Source: Oscillospiraceae bacterium | Lineage (GTDB): Bacteria > Bacillota > Clostridia > Oscillospirales > Ruminococcaceae | Assembly: GCA_017438745.1 (NCBI GenBank) | Contig: JAFRUS010000097.1 | Coordinates: forward strand, 1-35,962 | DNA length: 35,962 nt | Direction of reading: 5' to 3' | Shown here: in pieces, positions 15,605 to 22,846 of the stretch | Numbering within the stretch: the stretch's first letter is position 1 | How the letters are laid out: each line of letters begins with the position of its first letter | The notes under the pieces: generated by a model | Database searches by the model: none | What the model saw: the letters and a program-made list of their open reading frames with translations, nothing else | Told to the model about the DNA's origin: nothing | Made by a program: the position numbers and the translations under genes

Positions 15605-16381
15605 TCAGCCGAGAATGTCAAGATCGTAGGAGATAACAGAAACTGTATCGCCTGACATGATGAATGAAAGTGACTTCTTGCCGGATACGTATCTGAGCAT
15701 ATTGCCCTGTTCAGTATATCCGCTTCCGTAAGCCTTTATCACGTCATCCTTTGAAGAGCCGATCTTTACGCCCTTTGAAGTGGAAACTTCAGAATCAGTG
15801 AATTCGATGGATGTTGCCTTTACAGGTGAATCCGCAGTTTCCCTGTAGCCGTTTATCTTGAAATGAGCGTAGCTGTAAATGCAGTCTTCGCCGTTTCCGA
15901 GACAGCTCGGATCGCATGTTTCAGAATCAGGAGCATTTGCAGCGATGAAGCCTGCGAGATCTTCATCAAGCTTTGCCTGTGCGTTTCCGAAGCTGAAAAC
16001 AAGGTCGTCGTCACTGAATGAACCGGAGGACTGGCCTCCGTCAGAAGGCTGTTCGCTGTTTCCGTTTTCAGGCTGTGAGTTCTGGTCGTCCTTCTTTTCC
16101 TCTTCTTTCTTTTCTTCGGCAGCTGTTTCTGCTTCAGTTACAGTTTCAGAAACTGTTGTTGTTTCTTCTGCAGTTGTTTCAGAAACTGTAGTCTCCGAAG
16201 TTTCTGCAGTTTCCGCAGCTGTTGTTTCAGCGGCAGTAGTTTCTTCAGCCGTTGTCTCTTCAGTTCCTGCCGCAGTAAGCTGTGGTTCGCCTATCTGAGT
16301 ATTCTCTTCGGCAGGACCGCATCCGGCAAGAACTGTTCCTGCCATTGCAGCGCATACTGCGAGAATATAAGCTTTTTTCAT
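15605..16381 (-). CDS. Lipoprotein with Thr/Glu-rich linker
   Basis: The 258-residue protein has a lipoprotein signal MKKAYILAVCAAMAGTVLAGC, with lipobox LAGC and Cys21. A low-complexity Thr/Glu/Ala linker with repeated AAETT and SETT units spans about residues 36-95, followed by an acidic stretch (KKEEEKKDDQ). The C-terminal globular domain (about 125-258) contains three cysteines and VKIGSSKDDVIKAYGSGYTE, a pattern like small lipoproteins of the SmpA/OmlA fold, but no name is warranted. It is likely displayed on the cell surface. AGAGGTG precedes its ATG; it has its own promoter and is divergent from the dockerin gene. Confidence 0.75.
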   Translation of the reverse strand: MKKAYILAVCAAMAGTVLAGCGPAEENTQIGEPQLTAAGTEETTAEETTAAETTAAETAETSETTVSETTAEETTTVSETVTEAETAAEEKKEEEKKDDQNSQPENGNSEQPSDGGQSSGSFSDDDLVFSFGNAQAKLDEDLAGFIAANAPDSETCDPSCLGNGEDCIYSYAHFKINGYRETADSPVKATSIEFTDSEVSTSKGVKIGSSKDDVIKAYGSGYTEQGNMLRYVSGKKSLSFIMSGDTVSVISYDLDILG

Positions 16382-16451
16382 ATCAAATTACACCTCTTAA
16401 TTTTACACAGTAACAATTATAGTGAACGTATAAATAATGCATACATCATAT

Positions 16452-16481
16452 ATTATACCATACTATTATATGTGTTTTCAA
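16452..16481 (-). promoter_or_regulatory. Promoter of the lipoprotein gene
   Basis: TTGAAA (16476-16481) and TATAAT (16452-16457) on the minus strand with an 18-base spacer. Confidence 0.65.
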
Positions 16482-16530
16482 TTACTCCGCGAAAATAATT
16501 TTTTACTAAAAAACTCCGCATAAAATGTTG

Positions 16531-16560
16531 TTTACAATAAAGTAGTCTTTATGATATAAT
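16531..16560 (+). promoter_or_regulatory. Promoter of the dockerin/transglutaminase gene
   Basis: TTTACA (16531-16536) and TATAAT (16555-16560) with an 18-base spacer. A small stem GTGCCG/CGGCAC (16575-16590) and a run of six G follow near the transcript start. Confidence 0.65.
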
Positions 16561-16627
16561 AAAGGCAAATTATTGTGCCGTGACCGGCACGGGGGGACGA
16601 AAATAATAAGTGTATGTGGAGGTATTT

Positions 16628-18109
16628 ATGAAAAACGGTATTAAAATGACCGCGGTACTGCTGCTTTCATCGGCCGCCTTTTTGTCGGCGGCAGGAACAG
16701 TGTCTGCTGCTGCGGACGGAAGCCTGAGTGCCGGAACATCAATTAAAAGGACTGTGCTTGCAGGCGAGGCACCGACAGACGAATGTGATGTAAACGGAGA
16801 CGGAACGGTCGATGTGCTCGATCTTATGAGACTTAAATTTAATCACCTCAATCCGGCTGATCCTGAATCGGAAGCAGGAAAGTTTGTTTTCAGACTGTAC
16901 CGCACAGTTCTGCTTACGGAACCGGACAGAAATGAAGCACTGGAACTTACGGCAAAGCTTGAAAACAAAGAGACAACTGCGGCAGCTCTTGTTCTCGACT
17001 TTATGAAGAGACCGGAATATGTTTCACGCGATCTGCCGGATGATGAGTTTGTCACCCTGATGTACAATACTTTCCTCGGCCGTGAACCGGATGAAACGGG
17101 TTACGGAAACTGGACTGAAAAGGCAAATTACTTCAGTCGTGATTATATAATGCGCGGATTTGTTATATCCAATGAATTCACCGGTATCTGCAAAAACGGC
17201 GGCTTTGAACGCGGTGACATCGAACTGACTGAATCAAGGGATAAAGACTACGAAGTAACCCGTTCAGTAGGACAGATGTATAAACGTATAACCGGAAACA
17301 AGCCTGATGCAGAAAAACTCAATACCATCACGCAGGACATACTCGATTCGAAAATGACATTTGAAGAAGCTGCATTCGGACTTGCGGAAAGTGATGAATT
17401 TGCAGCGGTTAAGACGAGCGGTGAGGAACTTGTTAAGGTTCTGTACTACGGACTTTTAGACAGGGAACCGTCTGAGGATGAGATGAAGACTGCTCTTGAA
17501 GGCCTTGAAAGTGGTGTCGACAAGGCAGATCTGGTAAGAAAAATAGCTGTGACCGAGAGTTTCATTGATACCTATAGTAACCGCAGTCTCGGCAGTCATA
17601 CTAAGCGTATAGGCTCTAACTACAAGAAGGGCGATATCTGGATGCATCTTGAACCTTCAGGAAAAACCTATCCTGTAACGGACGAAGTGCTTTTAAAACT
17701 CCTCGACAGCTGCTCCTCTATTTTATCGATTCGCGGAAAAGGTGTCGATGACATTTATTCGTACTGTATCGAAAACAGCGGATACAAGTACATGGAAAAA
17801 ACGAGAACTCTTGAAGAGATCGAGGAAAAAGGCTGGACCTATTTTGCTGATTATGCGATGAAGAATTATTTTTCAGTATGCTACTACATGGCGGCACAGA
17901 TGGATATTCTTCTTGAACAGGCCGGATATCAGTGCCGCGTTGTTCATGCCACCCACGGAAGCGGCGATCACTACTGGAACCAGATCTATTTAAACGGTAA
18001 CTGGACCAACTACGATGTGACCAACCGCTGGAGAAATTACACCTGGGCTCAGATGTATGAAGCAGGCGACTATGTGATCTTAGGATATGTAAGACCTGAA
18101 TATAAATAA
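16628..18109 (+). CDS. Secreted dockerin, DUF4214 and transglutaminase-like protein
   Basis: The 493-residue protein has a signal peptide (about 1-28). A single dockerin repeat follows (about 52-77: DVNGDGTVDVLDLMRLK), then two DUF4214-type helical blocks (about 85-185 and 205-320; LYRTVLLTEPD, MYNTFLGREPDETGYGNW, LYYGLLDREPSEDEM). The C-terminal transglutaminase-like fold carries a plausible triad C418 (FSVCYY), H448 (GDHYWNQ) and D463 (NYDVTN). Dockerins bind cohesins of cellulosome scaffolds; the catalytic part may be a cysteine protease or crosslinker. Half a dockerin is unusual, and full activity is not assured. GTGGAGG places the start at 16628 rather than GTG 16610. Confidence 0.8.
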   Translation: MKNGIKMTAVLLLSSAAFLSAAGTVSAAADGSLSAGTSIKRTVLAGEAPTDECDVNGDGTVDVLDLMRLKFNHLNPADPESEAGKFVFRLYRTVLLTEPDRNEALELTAKLENKETTAAALVLDFMKRPEYVSRDLPDDEFVTLMYNTFLGREPDETGYGNWTEKANYFSRDYIMRGFVISNEFTGICKNGGFERGDIELTESRDKDYEVTRSVGQMYKRITGNKPDAEKLNTITQDILDSKMTFEEAAFGLAESDEFAAVKTSGEELVKVLYYGLLDREPSEDEMKTALEGLESGVDKADLVRKIAVTESFIDTYSNRSLGSHTKRIGSNYKKGDIWMHLEPSGKTYPVTDEVLLKLLDSCSSILSIRGKGVDDIYSYCIENSGYKYMEKTRTLEEIEEKGWTYFADYAMKNYFSVCYYMAAQMDILLEQAGYQCRVVHATHGSGDHYWNQIYLNGNWTNYDVTNRWRNYTWAQMYEAGDYVILGYVRPEYK

Positions 18110-18114
18110 AAAAT

Positions 18115-18130
18115 GACCGGTTGTCCGGTC
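18115..18130. other. Small stem-loop after dockerin gene
   Basis: GACCGG/CCGGTC with a TTGT loop directly after the stop codon. There is no T-run on the plus strand; on the minus strand it is followed by a T-rich run. It is probably part of the termination region completed by the stem at 18148. Confidence 0.4.
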
Positions 18131-18147
18131 GGAAATAAAAGCATTAT

Positions 18148-18184
18148 ATCACGCGGTTTCAGTGCGGAATCGCGTGATTTTTTC
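18148..18184 (+). terminator. Terminator of the dockerin/transglutaminase gene
   Basis: ATCACGCG (18148-18155) pairs with CGCGTGAT (18171-18178) and is followed by six T residues. Confidence 0.8.
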
Positions 18185-18236
18185 TTGCCTGATATTAATT
18201 TGAATTAAAAATATATCGAAAAACAATAAAAAAGTG

Positions 18237-18265
18237 TTGACAAACGAAAATAGCTGTGTTATAAT
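18237..18265 (+). promoter_or_regulatory. Promoter of the DUF2975 operon
   Basis: Perfect TTGACA (18237-18242) and TATAAT (18260-18265) separated by 17 bases; the leader is about 100 bases long. It should be a strong vegetative promoter, perhaps repressed by the small HTH protein of the same operon. Confidence 0.85.
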
Positions 18266-18371
18266 TAAAACATAAGGAAAGCACATGCTGCATTGACTGA
18301 TCAGCAGTGCGGCAGTGATCTTTCAGTATTTTCTGTATGTAAATTATAATTTCTGAAAGGCGGTATTATTT

Positions 18372-18821
18372 ATGTGGAATAAGGAAATGTCTGTTTTATT
18401 ATCAAAGGGTCTCATCATTCTGACCCTTATCATGGCGGTAAGTTCAGTAGGCTGGTTTTCTCAGTGCATCGCCATAATTGAGGAGTATTACTACAGACCG
18501 TTCGGCCATGTGGGCTCATGTGTTATGGGATTTTCCATTATAGCACTGGGCTGCGCTCTTCTCGTATTTCTCTTCATGCTGCTCAATAACATTTCAAAGA
18601 AGAAAATATTTGTTCCGGAAAACGTAAAGAACCTCAGGATCATCTCATGGTGCTGCTTCGCAGTAGCTGCGCTCCTTGCAGTATGGGGCATCCTTACATT
18701 CCTCGAGATCATTTTCCTTGCGGCATTCATAGTAGGATTTATCGGACTGATCCTCAGAGTAGTCAAGAATGTATTCGAAGAAGCAGTCAGCATCAAGGAA
18801 GAAAACGACTTTACAGTCTGA
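18372..18821 (+). CDS. DUF2975 family membrane protein
   Basis: The 149-residue protein has four hydrophobic helices (about 10-30, 50-72, 90-110, 115-135). The segment KKKIFVPENVKNLRIISWCC between helices 2 and 3 is characteristic of DUF2975 proteins. These are usually encoded just upstream of a small YozG-like HTH regulator, as here. No biochemical role is established. The ATG at 18372 follows GAAAGGCGG. Confidence 0.8.
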   Translation: MWNKEMSVLLSKGLIILTLIMAVSSVGWFSQCIAIIEEYYYRPFGHVGSCVMGFSIIALGCALLVFLFMLLNNISKKKIFVPENVKNLRIISWCCFAVAALLAVWGILTFLEIIFLAAFIVGFIGLILRVVKNVFEEAVSIKEENDFTV

Positions 18822-18839
18822 GAAACGGAGGAATGAACT

Positions 18840-19046
18840 ATGCCTATAATTGTAAATCTCGATGTAATGATGGCCAAAAGAAAGATCTCATCAGGTGATC
18901 TTGCGGAGAAAATAGAAATAACTCCGGCCAATCTTTCAATTCTCAAAACCGGCAAAGCCAAAGCCATAAGATTTTCTACGCTCGAAAAGATATGCGAGGA
19001 ACTCGACTGCCAGCCGGGTGATATTCTGGAGTATAATAAGGAATAA
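18840..19046 (+). CDS. Small Cro/CI-type HTH regulator (YozG-like)
   Basis: The 68-residue protein is almost entirely a helix-turn-helix domain: LDVMMAKRKISSGDLAEKIE, then ITPANLSILKTGKAKAIRFS, ending CEELDCQPGDILEY. This is the short Xre/YozG type that pairs with DUF2975 membrane proteins. GGAGG lies eight bases upstream of the ATG and 18 bases after the previous stop. It is probably an autoregulator of the operon. Confidence 0.9.
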   Translation: MPIIVNLDVMMAKRKISSGDLAEKIEITPANLSILKTGKAKAIRFSTLEKICEELDCQPGDILEYNKE

Positions 19047-19093
19047 AAGAAAAAGAAAACAAAACGAGTGGGATATACAACGAGGGACAAAGA

Positions 19094-19882
19094 ATGGACG
19101 ATATGATGAATGATCCGTATTATAATGATGAATACGCAGAGACAGAGTTTACAGAAGAAAAGAAGTTTTCGTGGAGGATAATCAACTGGATCATTGCAAT
19201 TGTTCTGTTTCCTTTCTGGTCCATGGCTTTTATTATTGTATCAGGTACTTCTTTTATATCATTCGGTATAGCATTTGCTTTCGTGGTTGCTCTTGTTGTG
19301 GCGAATCTGGTGCTTCGTAATCATAAAACTGCACTTAATATATTCAGAGTGGTTACAGTTCTTGCCGTGGCTGCCGGATTTATACCGTATGTACTGTTGA
19401 TGAAATTTGAAAATTCAAAGATGCTTTATACGGTAAAGAAAGCTAATTACATATACGGAGTAATGGATAACGATGAAAGCTACATCAGTTTCTTGCCGGA
19501 AAAACTTCCGGAGATCTGTGATGATTATACTTTTGTTACCATTGGATGTTTACCTATACCGGATCATGTTTCAAAATCATATCTTAAATTTACAACAGAT
19601 ACGGATACTATAAATAATCTCAGGGATTACTACACGGATCTTGGCTGTGAACTGCGAGATATCGATACAGATCCGTATAAAGATCACAGTCTGTCTGATT
19701 ATCCGGATGTAAAGGAAGAAGATTTCTATTACTGGTTCTGTTCACGGGCGTATCTGGATGAGAGCATTCAGAATGATTTTGAGCATAATGAACTGTATGT
19801 AAAGAAAGAAGGAGACAAAGAAAAGTATTCAAAGGCCGTGCTTCTGAATCCGGATAAGGGGCTTGTAGTAATACTGGTGTAA
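19094..19882 (+). CDS. Hypothetical membrane protein
   Basis: The 262-residue protein has an acidic N-terminal tail, then hydrophobic segments at about residues 27-50, 53-72 and 80-100, and a C-terminal soluble domain of about 150 residues rich in Tyr and Asp, ending in a short hydrophobic strand. No family is recognised. It is 47 bases downstream of the HTH gene and probably cotranscribed. The composite repeat copy 3 begins four bases after its stop codon and supplies its terminator. Confidence 0.65.
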   Translation: MDDMMNDPYYNDEYAETEFTEEKKFSWRIINWIIAIVLFPFWSMAFIIVSGTSFISFGIAFAFVVALVVANLVLRNHKTALNIFRVVTVLAVAAGFIPYVLLMKFENSKMLYTVKKANYIYGVMDNDESYISFLPEKLPEICDDYTFVTIGCLPIPDHVSKSYLKFTTDTDTINNLRDYYTDLGCELRDIDTDPYKDHSLSDYPDVKEEDFYYWFCSRAYLDESIQNDFEHNELYVKKEGDKEKYSKAVLLNPDKGLVVILV

Positions 19883-19885
19883 AAA

Positions 19886-19970
19886 AGGAAGTCTTCACCC
19901 CTGCGGGCCGAAGACTGCTATAGAAAAAACGAGCTGCCCGAAAAGGCAGCTCGTTTTGACGTTTTATGAT
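19886..19970 (+). repeat. Composite repeat, copy 3
   Basis: First hairpin: AGTCTTC 19890-19896 with GAAGACT 19910-19916. Terminator stem: 19926-19938 with 19945-19957 (AAAACGAGCTGCC arm). The third GC hairpin is absent, replaced by AT-rich sequence. It lies immediately after the hypothetical membrane protein gene. Confidence 0.85.
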
Positions 19971-19994
19971 TGATTCTTTCTTTTAGGTACGCTG

Positions 19995-20093
19995 AAATCA
20001 ACGAAAATGCGGTAAAACCGTATTTTTAAATTGACGAATTTGCGGAAATCGTGTATAATGAAATTGACGAATTTGCGGAAAGGACGTGATCTC
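19995..20093 (+). repeat. Three 33-bp-period direct repeats at ATPase promoter 1
   Basis: AAATTGACGAATTTGCGGAA starts at 20028 and again at 20061; a diverged copy (16 of 21 positions by eye) starts at 19995. The period is exactly 33 bases, about three helix turns. Unit 2 contains the -35 and -10 of the promoter, and unit 3 ends at the base before the GTG start codon. These are likely operator iterons for a repressor, possibly the product itself. Confidence 0.8.
20031..20059 (+). promoter_or_regulatory. Promoter of DUF4143 ATPase 1
   Basis: TTGACG (20031-20036) and TATAAT (20054-20059) with a 17-base spacer, embedded in the second 33-bp repeat unit. Confidence 0.8.
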
Positions 20094-21425
20094 GTGATTT
20101 TCAAAAGAAAAATATACGACAAGCTGGTTGAGTGGAAAAATGAATCGAACGGTAAAACGGCACTGATGATAGAGGGAGCAAGACGTATCGGTAAATCAAC
20201 GGTAGCCGAGGAATTTGCCAGAAATGAATATGAAAGCTATATCCTGGTGGATTTCTATATGGCATCTCCGGAAGTAAAGGCTCTGTTTGATGACCTTTCC
20301 GATCTGAATTATATATTCCTGCAGCTTCAGCTTCAGTATAATGTCAGTCTGAATGAAAGAAAGTCACTCATTATTTTTGATGAAGTACAGCTTTGCCCGA
20401 AAGCAAGAAGTGCGATAAAAGCACTTGTAAAGGACGGCAGATATGATTATATAGAAACAGGATCCCTCATTTCTGTCAGAAAAAATGTGAAGGATATAAT
20501 GATTCCGAGTGAGGAACGTAAGATCACAATGTATCCGATGGATTATGAAGAATTCAGATGGGCACTTGGTGATACGGCTACAGTTCCACTGCTGAAAAAA
20601 CTGTTCCTTGAACGTCGGGAATCCGGACAGGCAGTACACCGAAAACTGATGCGGGATTTTCGTCTGTATATGCTGGTCGGAGGTATGCCGCAGGCGGTTT
20701 CGTGTTATATTGAAACTAATGATCTCAGCAGGGTGGATGCAGTTAAAAGAGATATTATTACACTTTATGAGGATGATCTTCGTAAGATAGATCCGACAGG
20801 AAAGCTGTCTCTGCTTTTTGATGCAATCCCTTCTCAGCTCATGGGCAATGCATCGCGCTATAAGGTCTCATCTGTGCTTGCAGGCAGCCGTGCAAATGAT
20901 GTTCTCGAATATATTGCAGAACTCGCATCATCCAGAACAGTGCTTGTATCATATCATGCAAATGATCCGAATGCAGGATTGTCCGGTAATAAAGATCTTG
21001 CTAAATTCAAATTGTTTGCCGCAGATACAGGGCTGTTTGTCACTCTGACTTTTAAGGACAGCTCTTTTACCGGAAACGAACTGTACGGAAAACTTCTGAG
21101 CGACAATATTTCAGCGAATCTGGGGTATCTTTACGAAAATATAGTTGCCCAGACGCTGGCTGCTAACGGTCATGAACTATATTACCATACATTTCTGAAT
21201 GAGAAGTCGAAGCACAATTACGAGGTAGATTTTCTTATATCTGAAAAGAACAAGATCTGTCCGATAGAGGTCAAAAGTTCCGGATACAGTACTCATCCGT
21301 CAATCGATGCGTTCTACAGTAAATATTCATCACGGATACTCCACAGGTATCTGATCCACACAAAAGACTATAAGAAAGATCAGGACATGGAATGTTTTCC
21401 TGTCTATATGGCGCAGTTCCTGTAA
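20094..21425 (+). CDS. AAA ATPase with DUF4143 domain (1)
   Basis: The 443-residue protein has an N-terminal AAA_14 ATPase with Walker A GARRIGKST (about residue 28) and Walker B LIIFDEVQ (about 93). A C-terminal DUF4143 region follows; its end shows a PD-(D/E)XK-like core, NYEVDFLIS and CPIEVKSSG (about 375-400). The cellular role of these proteins is unknown; they are frequent in mobile or defence-rich regions. GTG 20094 is chosen after GGAAAGGA; the upstream in-frame TTG lies within the promoter. It stands alone behind the 33-bp repeats and ends two bases before composite repeat copy 4. Confidence 0.85.
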   Translation: MIFKRKIYDKLVEWKNESNGKTALMIEGARRIGKSTVAEEFARNEYESYILVDFYMASPEVKALFDDLSDLNYIFLQLQLQYNVSLNERKSLIIFDEVQLCPKARSAIKALVKDGRYDYIETGSLISVRKNVKDIMIPSEERKITMYPMDYEEFRWALGDTATVPLLKKLFLERRESGQAVHRKLMRDFRLYMLVGGMPQAVSCYIETNDLSRVDAVKRDIITLYEDDLRKIDPTGKLSLLFDAIPSQLMGNASRYKVSSVLAGSRANDVLEYIAELASSRTVLVSYHANDPNAGLSGNKDLAKFKLFAADTGLFVTLTFKDSSFTGNELYGKLLSDNISANLGYLYENIVAQTLAANGHELYYHTFLNEKSKHNYEVDFLISEKNKICPIEVKSSGYSTHPSIDAFYSKYSSRILHRYLIHTKDYKKDQDMECFPVYMAQFL

Positions 21426-21426
21426 A

Positions 21427-21511
21427 GGAAGTCTTCACCCCTGCGGGCCGAAGACTGCTATAGAAAAAACGAGCTTTTGGCTCGTTTTATAATTGCACCG
21501 CAGGTGCATCC
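21427..21511 (+). repeat. Composite repeat, copy 4
   Basis: First hairpin: 21430-21456. Short terminator stem: AAAACGAGC/GCTCGTTTT (21466-21488). Third hairpin: TGCACC/GGTGCA (21494-21508). The stem is shorter than in neighbouring copies but all three modules are present. It lies between the DUF4143 gene and the Imm11-like gene. Confidence 0.85.
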
Positions 21512-21530
21512 ATTGATTACGAGGTGCTAT

Positions 21531-22070
21531 ATGAAATATTATCTTTTGTGTAAAAATCATGATAACAGATGTTGTTTTTTAGAAAACAGAAATTCTCTTG
21601 AATTCAGGAATGATTATTATGACGGGAAACTTTTTGATCTTTCTGAACCAGTAGAAGTAAGTTTCAATAAAAATATAAGAAACAAGTATCTTCCGTTAAA
21701 AAATGTTCTTGTTTTCTGGGGTTTATCAGATAGCTTTGTTGTAGACGAAGATACGATGAATTTACTAAAATCACGATATGGTGAATTGCTGAAGTTTATA
21801 AAAGCCAGAGTGATCGATGATGAATCAGCAGCAAATAAAATTTTCTATATCCTGTACTTTTGCCAAATCATATCTGGTCTTGATACAGATAAATCTGTTA
21901 TAAAACTGAAAGACACAGATAAATTTGTGGTTGATGAAAATGCCAGTGTTTCATCAGTATTTAAATTTGAAGATTATATTCCGTTGACTTTCGCTGATGA
22001 GAATTTCAAAAAGTTCGTCGAAGACAATCACATAGAAGGCTGGACGTTTAAGAAAGCATTTGAGATATGA
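21531..22070 (+). CDS. Putative Imm11/DUF1629-like immunity protein
   Basis: A 179-residue soluble protein begins MKYYLLCKN and ends EGWTFKKAFEI, a start and end pattern like the Imm11 (DUF1629) immunity proteins of polymorphic toxins. The middle is acidic and aromatic with no catalytic motif. GAGGTG precedes ATG 21531; the apparent upstream start lies in the repeat. Base composition looks more AT-rich than the neighbours, which suggests transfer. No toxin gene is adjacent, so if the family call is right it is an orphan immunity gene bracketed by composite repeats 4 and 5. No own promoter is obvious. Confidence 0.5.
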   Translation: MKYYLLCKNHDNRCCFLENRNSLEFRNDYYDGKLFDLSEPVEVSFNKNIRNKYLPLKNVLVFWGLSDSFVVDEDTMNLLKSRYGELLKFIKARVIDDESAANKIFYILYFCQIISGLDTDKSVIKLKDTDKFVVDENASVSSVFKFEDYIPLTFADENFKKFVEDNHIEGWTFKKAFEI

Positions 22071-22089
22071 GTGATCTGACGATTGAAAA

Positions 22090-22180
22090 GGTAGTCTTCA
22101 CCCCTTCAGGCTGAAGACTGTTATTGAAAAAACGAGCCGGACAGCTCGTTTTTTTAATTGCACCGAAGGTGCAACCTTAT
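22090..22180 (+). repeat. Composite repeat, copy 5
   Basis: First hairpin: AGTCTTCA/TGAAGACT (22093-22119), one pair longer than in other copies through a CC to CT change. Terminator: AAAACGAGC/GCTCGTTTT (22129-22152) with T tail. Third hairpin: TTGCACC/GGTGCAA (22158-22174), perfect. Confidence 0.85.
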
Positions 22181-22285
22181 ATAACATTGAACTAAAATAA
22201 TTTCTAAAAAAGTGAGTAGTTTTATTTACTGATATCGTCTAATAAGTGAAAGCACTTAAAGAAGCTTTCGGAAAGGAGATTGTTT

Positions 22286-22846
22286 ATGGATAACGGTGCA
22301 AGTAGCTACCGCCGTTTTCGTGACAATGGTGATGTACACGGATTAGATGAGATAATTATAGAATACAGTGACGGTCTTATACTTTACCTGACAAGCATAG
22401 TCGGAAATATTCATACAGCTGAAGAACTTACGGAAGATACTTTTGTACTTCTTGGCACAAAAAAACCGAAATACAAAGGAAAAAGTTCCTTCAAGACTTG
22501 GCTGTATGCCATAGGCAGGAATATTGCGTTTGACCATCTTCGTAAATACGCAAAAAAAACCTGTATTTCTATTGATGATACACCTGAAATGATAGATGAA
22601 GAAACTGCTGTTGAGGAATCTTACATCAAAAAAGAACAGCAGATAATGGTACATAAGGCAATGCGAAAGCTCAATCCAAAATATCAGCAGGTGTTATGGC
22701 TCATTTATTTTGAAGGATTCAGTAATAAAGAGGCTGCAAAGATCATGAAAAAAAGTCTCCGCAGTCTGGAATCCATTCTGTATCGTGCTCGTAACTCACT
22801 CAGAGCACAGCTTGAAACGGAGGGGTTTGAAAATGTTGAGGCATGA
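22286..22846 (+). CDS. ECF-type RNA polymerase sigma factor (1)
   Basis: The 186-residue factor has a region 2 around residues 20-90 (AEELTEDTFVLLGTKKPKYKG, SSFKTWLYAIGRNIAFDHLR) and a region 4 around 125-175 (LNPKYQQVLWLIYFEGFSNKEAAKIM, SLRSLESILYRARNSLRAQL). ATG 22286 follows AAAGGAG. The anti-sigma gene overlaps its end by 14 bases, so synthesis is coupled. A CGTC-type -10 (22236-22239) upstream could be an autoregulated promoter, but its -35 is weak. The signal is presumably read by the membrane partner. Confidence 0.9.
   Translation: MDNGASSYRRFRDNGDVHGLDEIIIEYSDGLILYLTSIVGNIHTAEELTEDTFVLLGTKKPKYKGKSSFKTWLYAIGRNIAFDHLRKYAKKTCISIDDTPEMIDEETAVEESYIKKEQQIMVHKAMRKLNPKYQQVLWLIYFEGFSNKEAAKIMKKSLRSLESILYRARNSLRAQLETEGFENVEA

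Noticed and set aside
20031..20093. More upstream start (TTG 20031) for DUF4143 ATPase 1
   Set aside because: It is the -35 element itself; the transcript starts after it, and GTG 20094 has a ribosome site.
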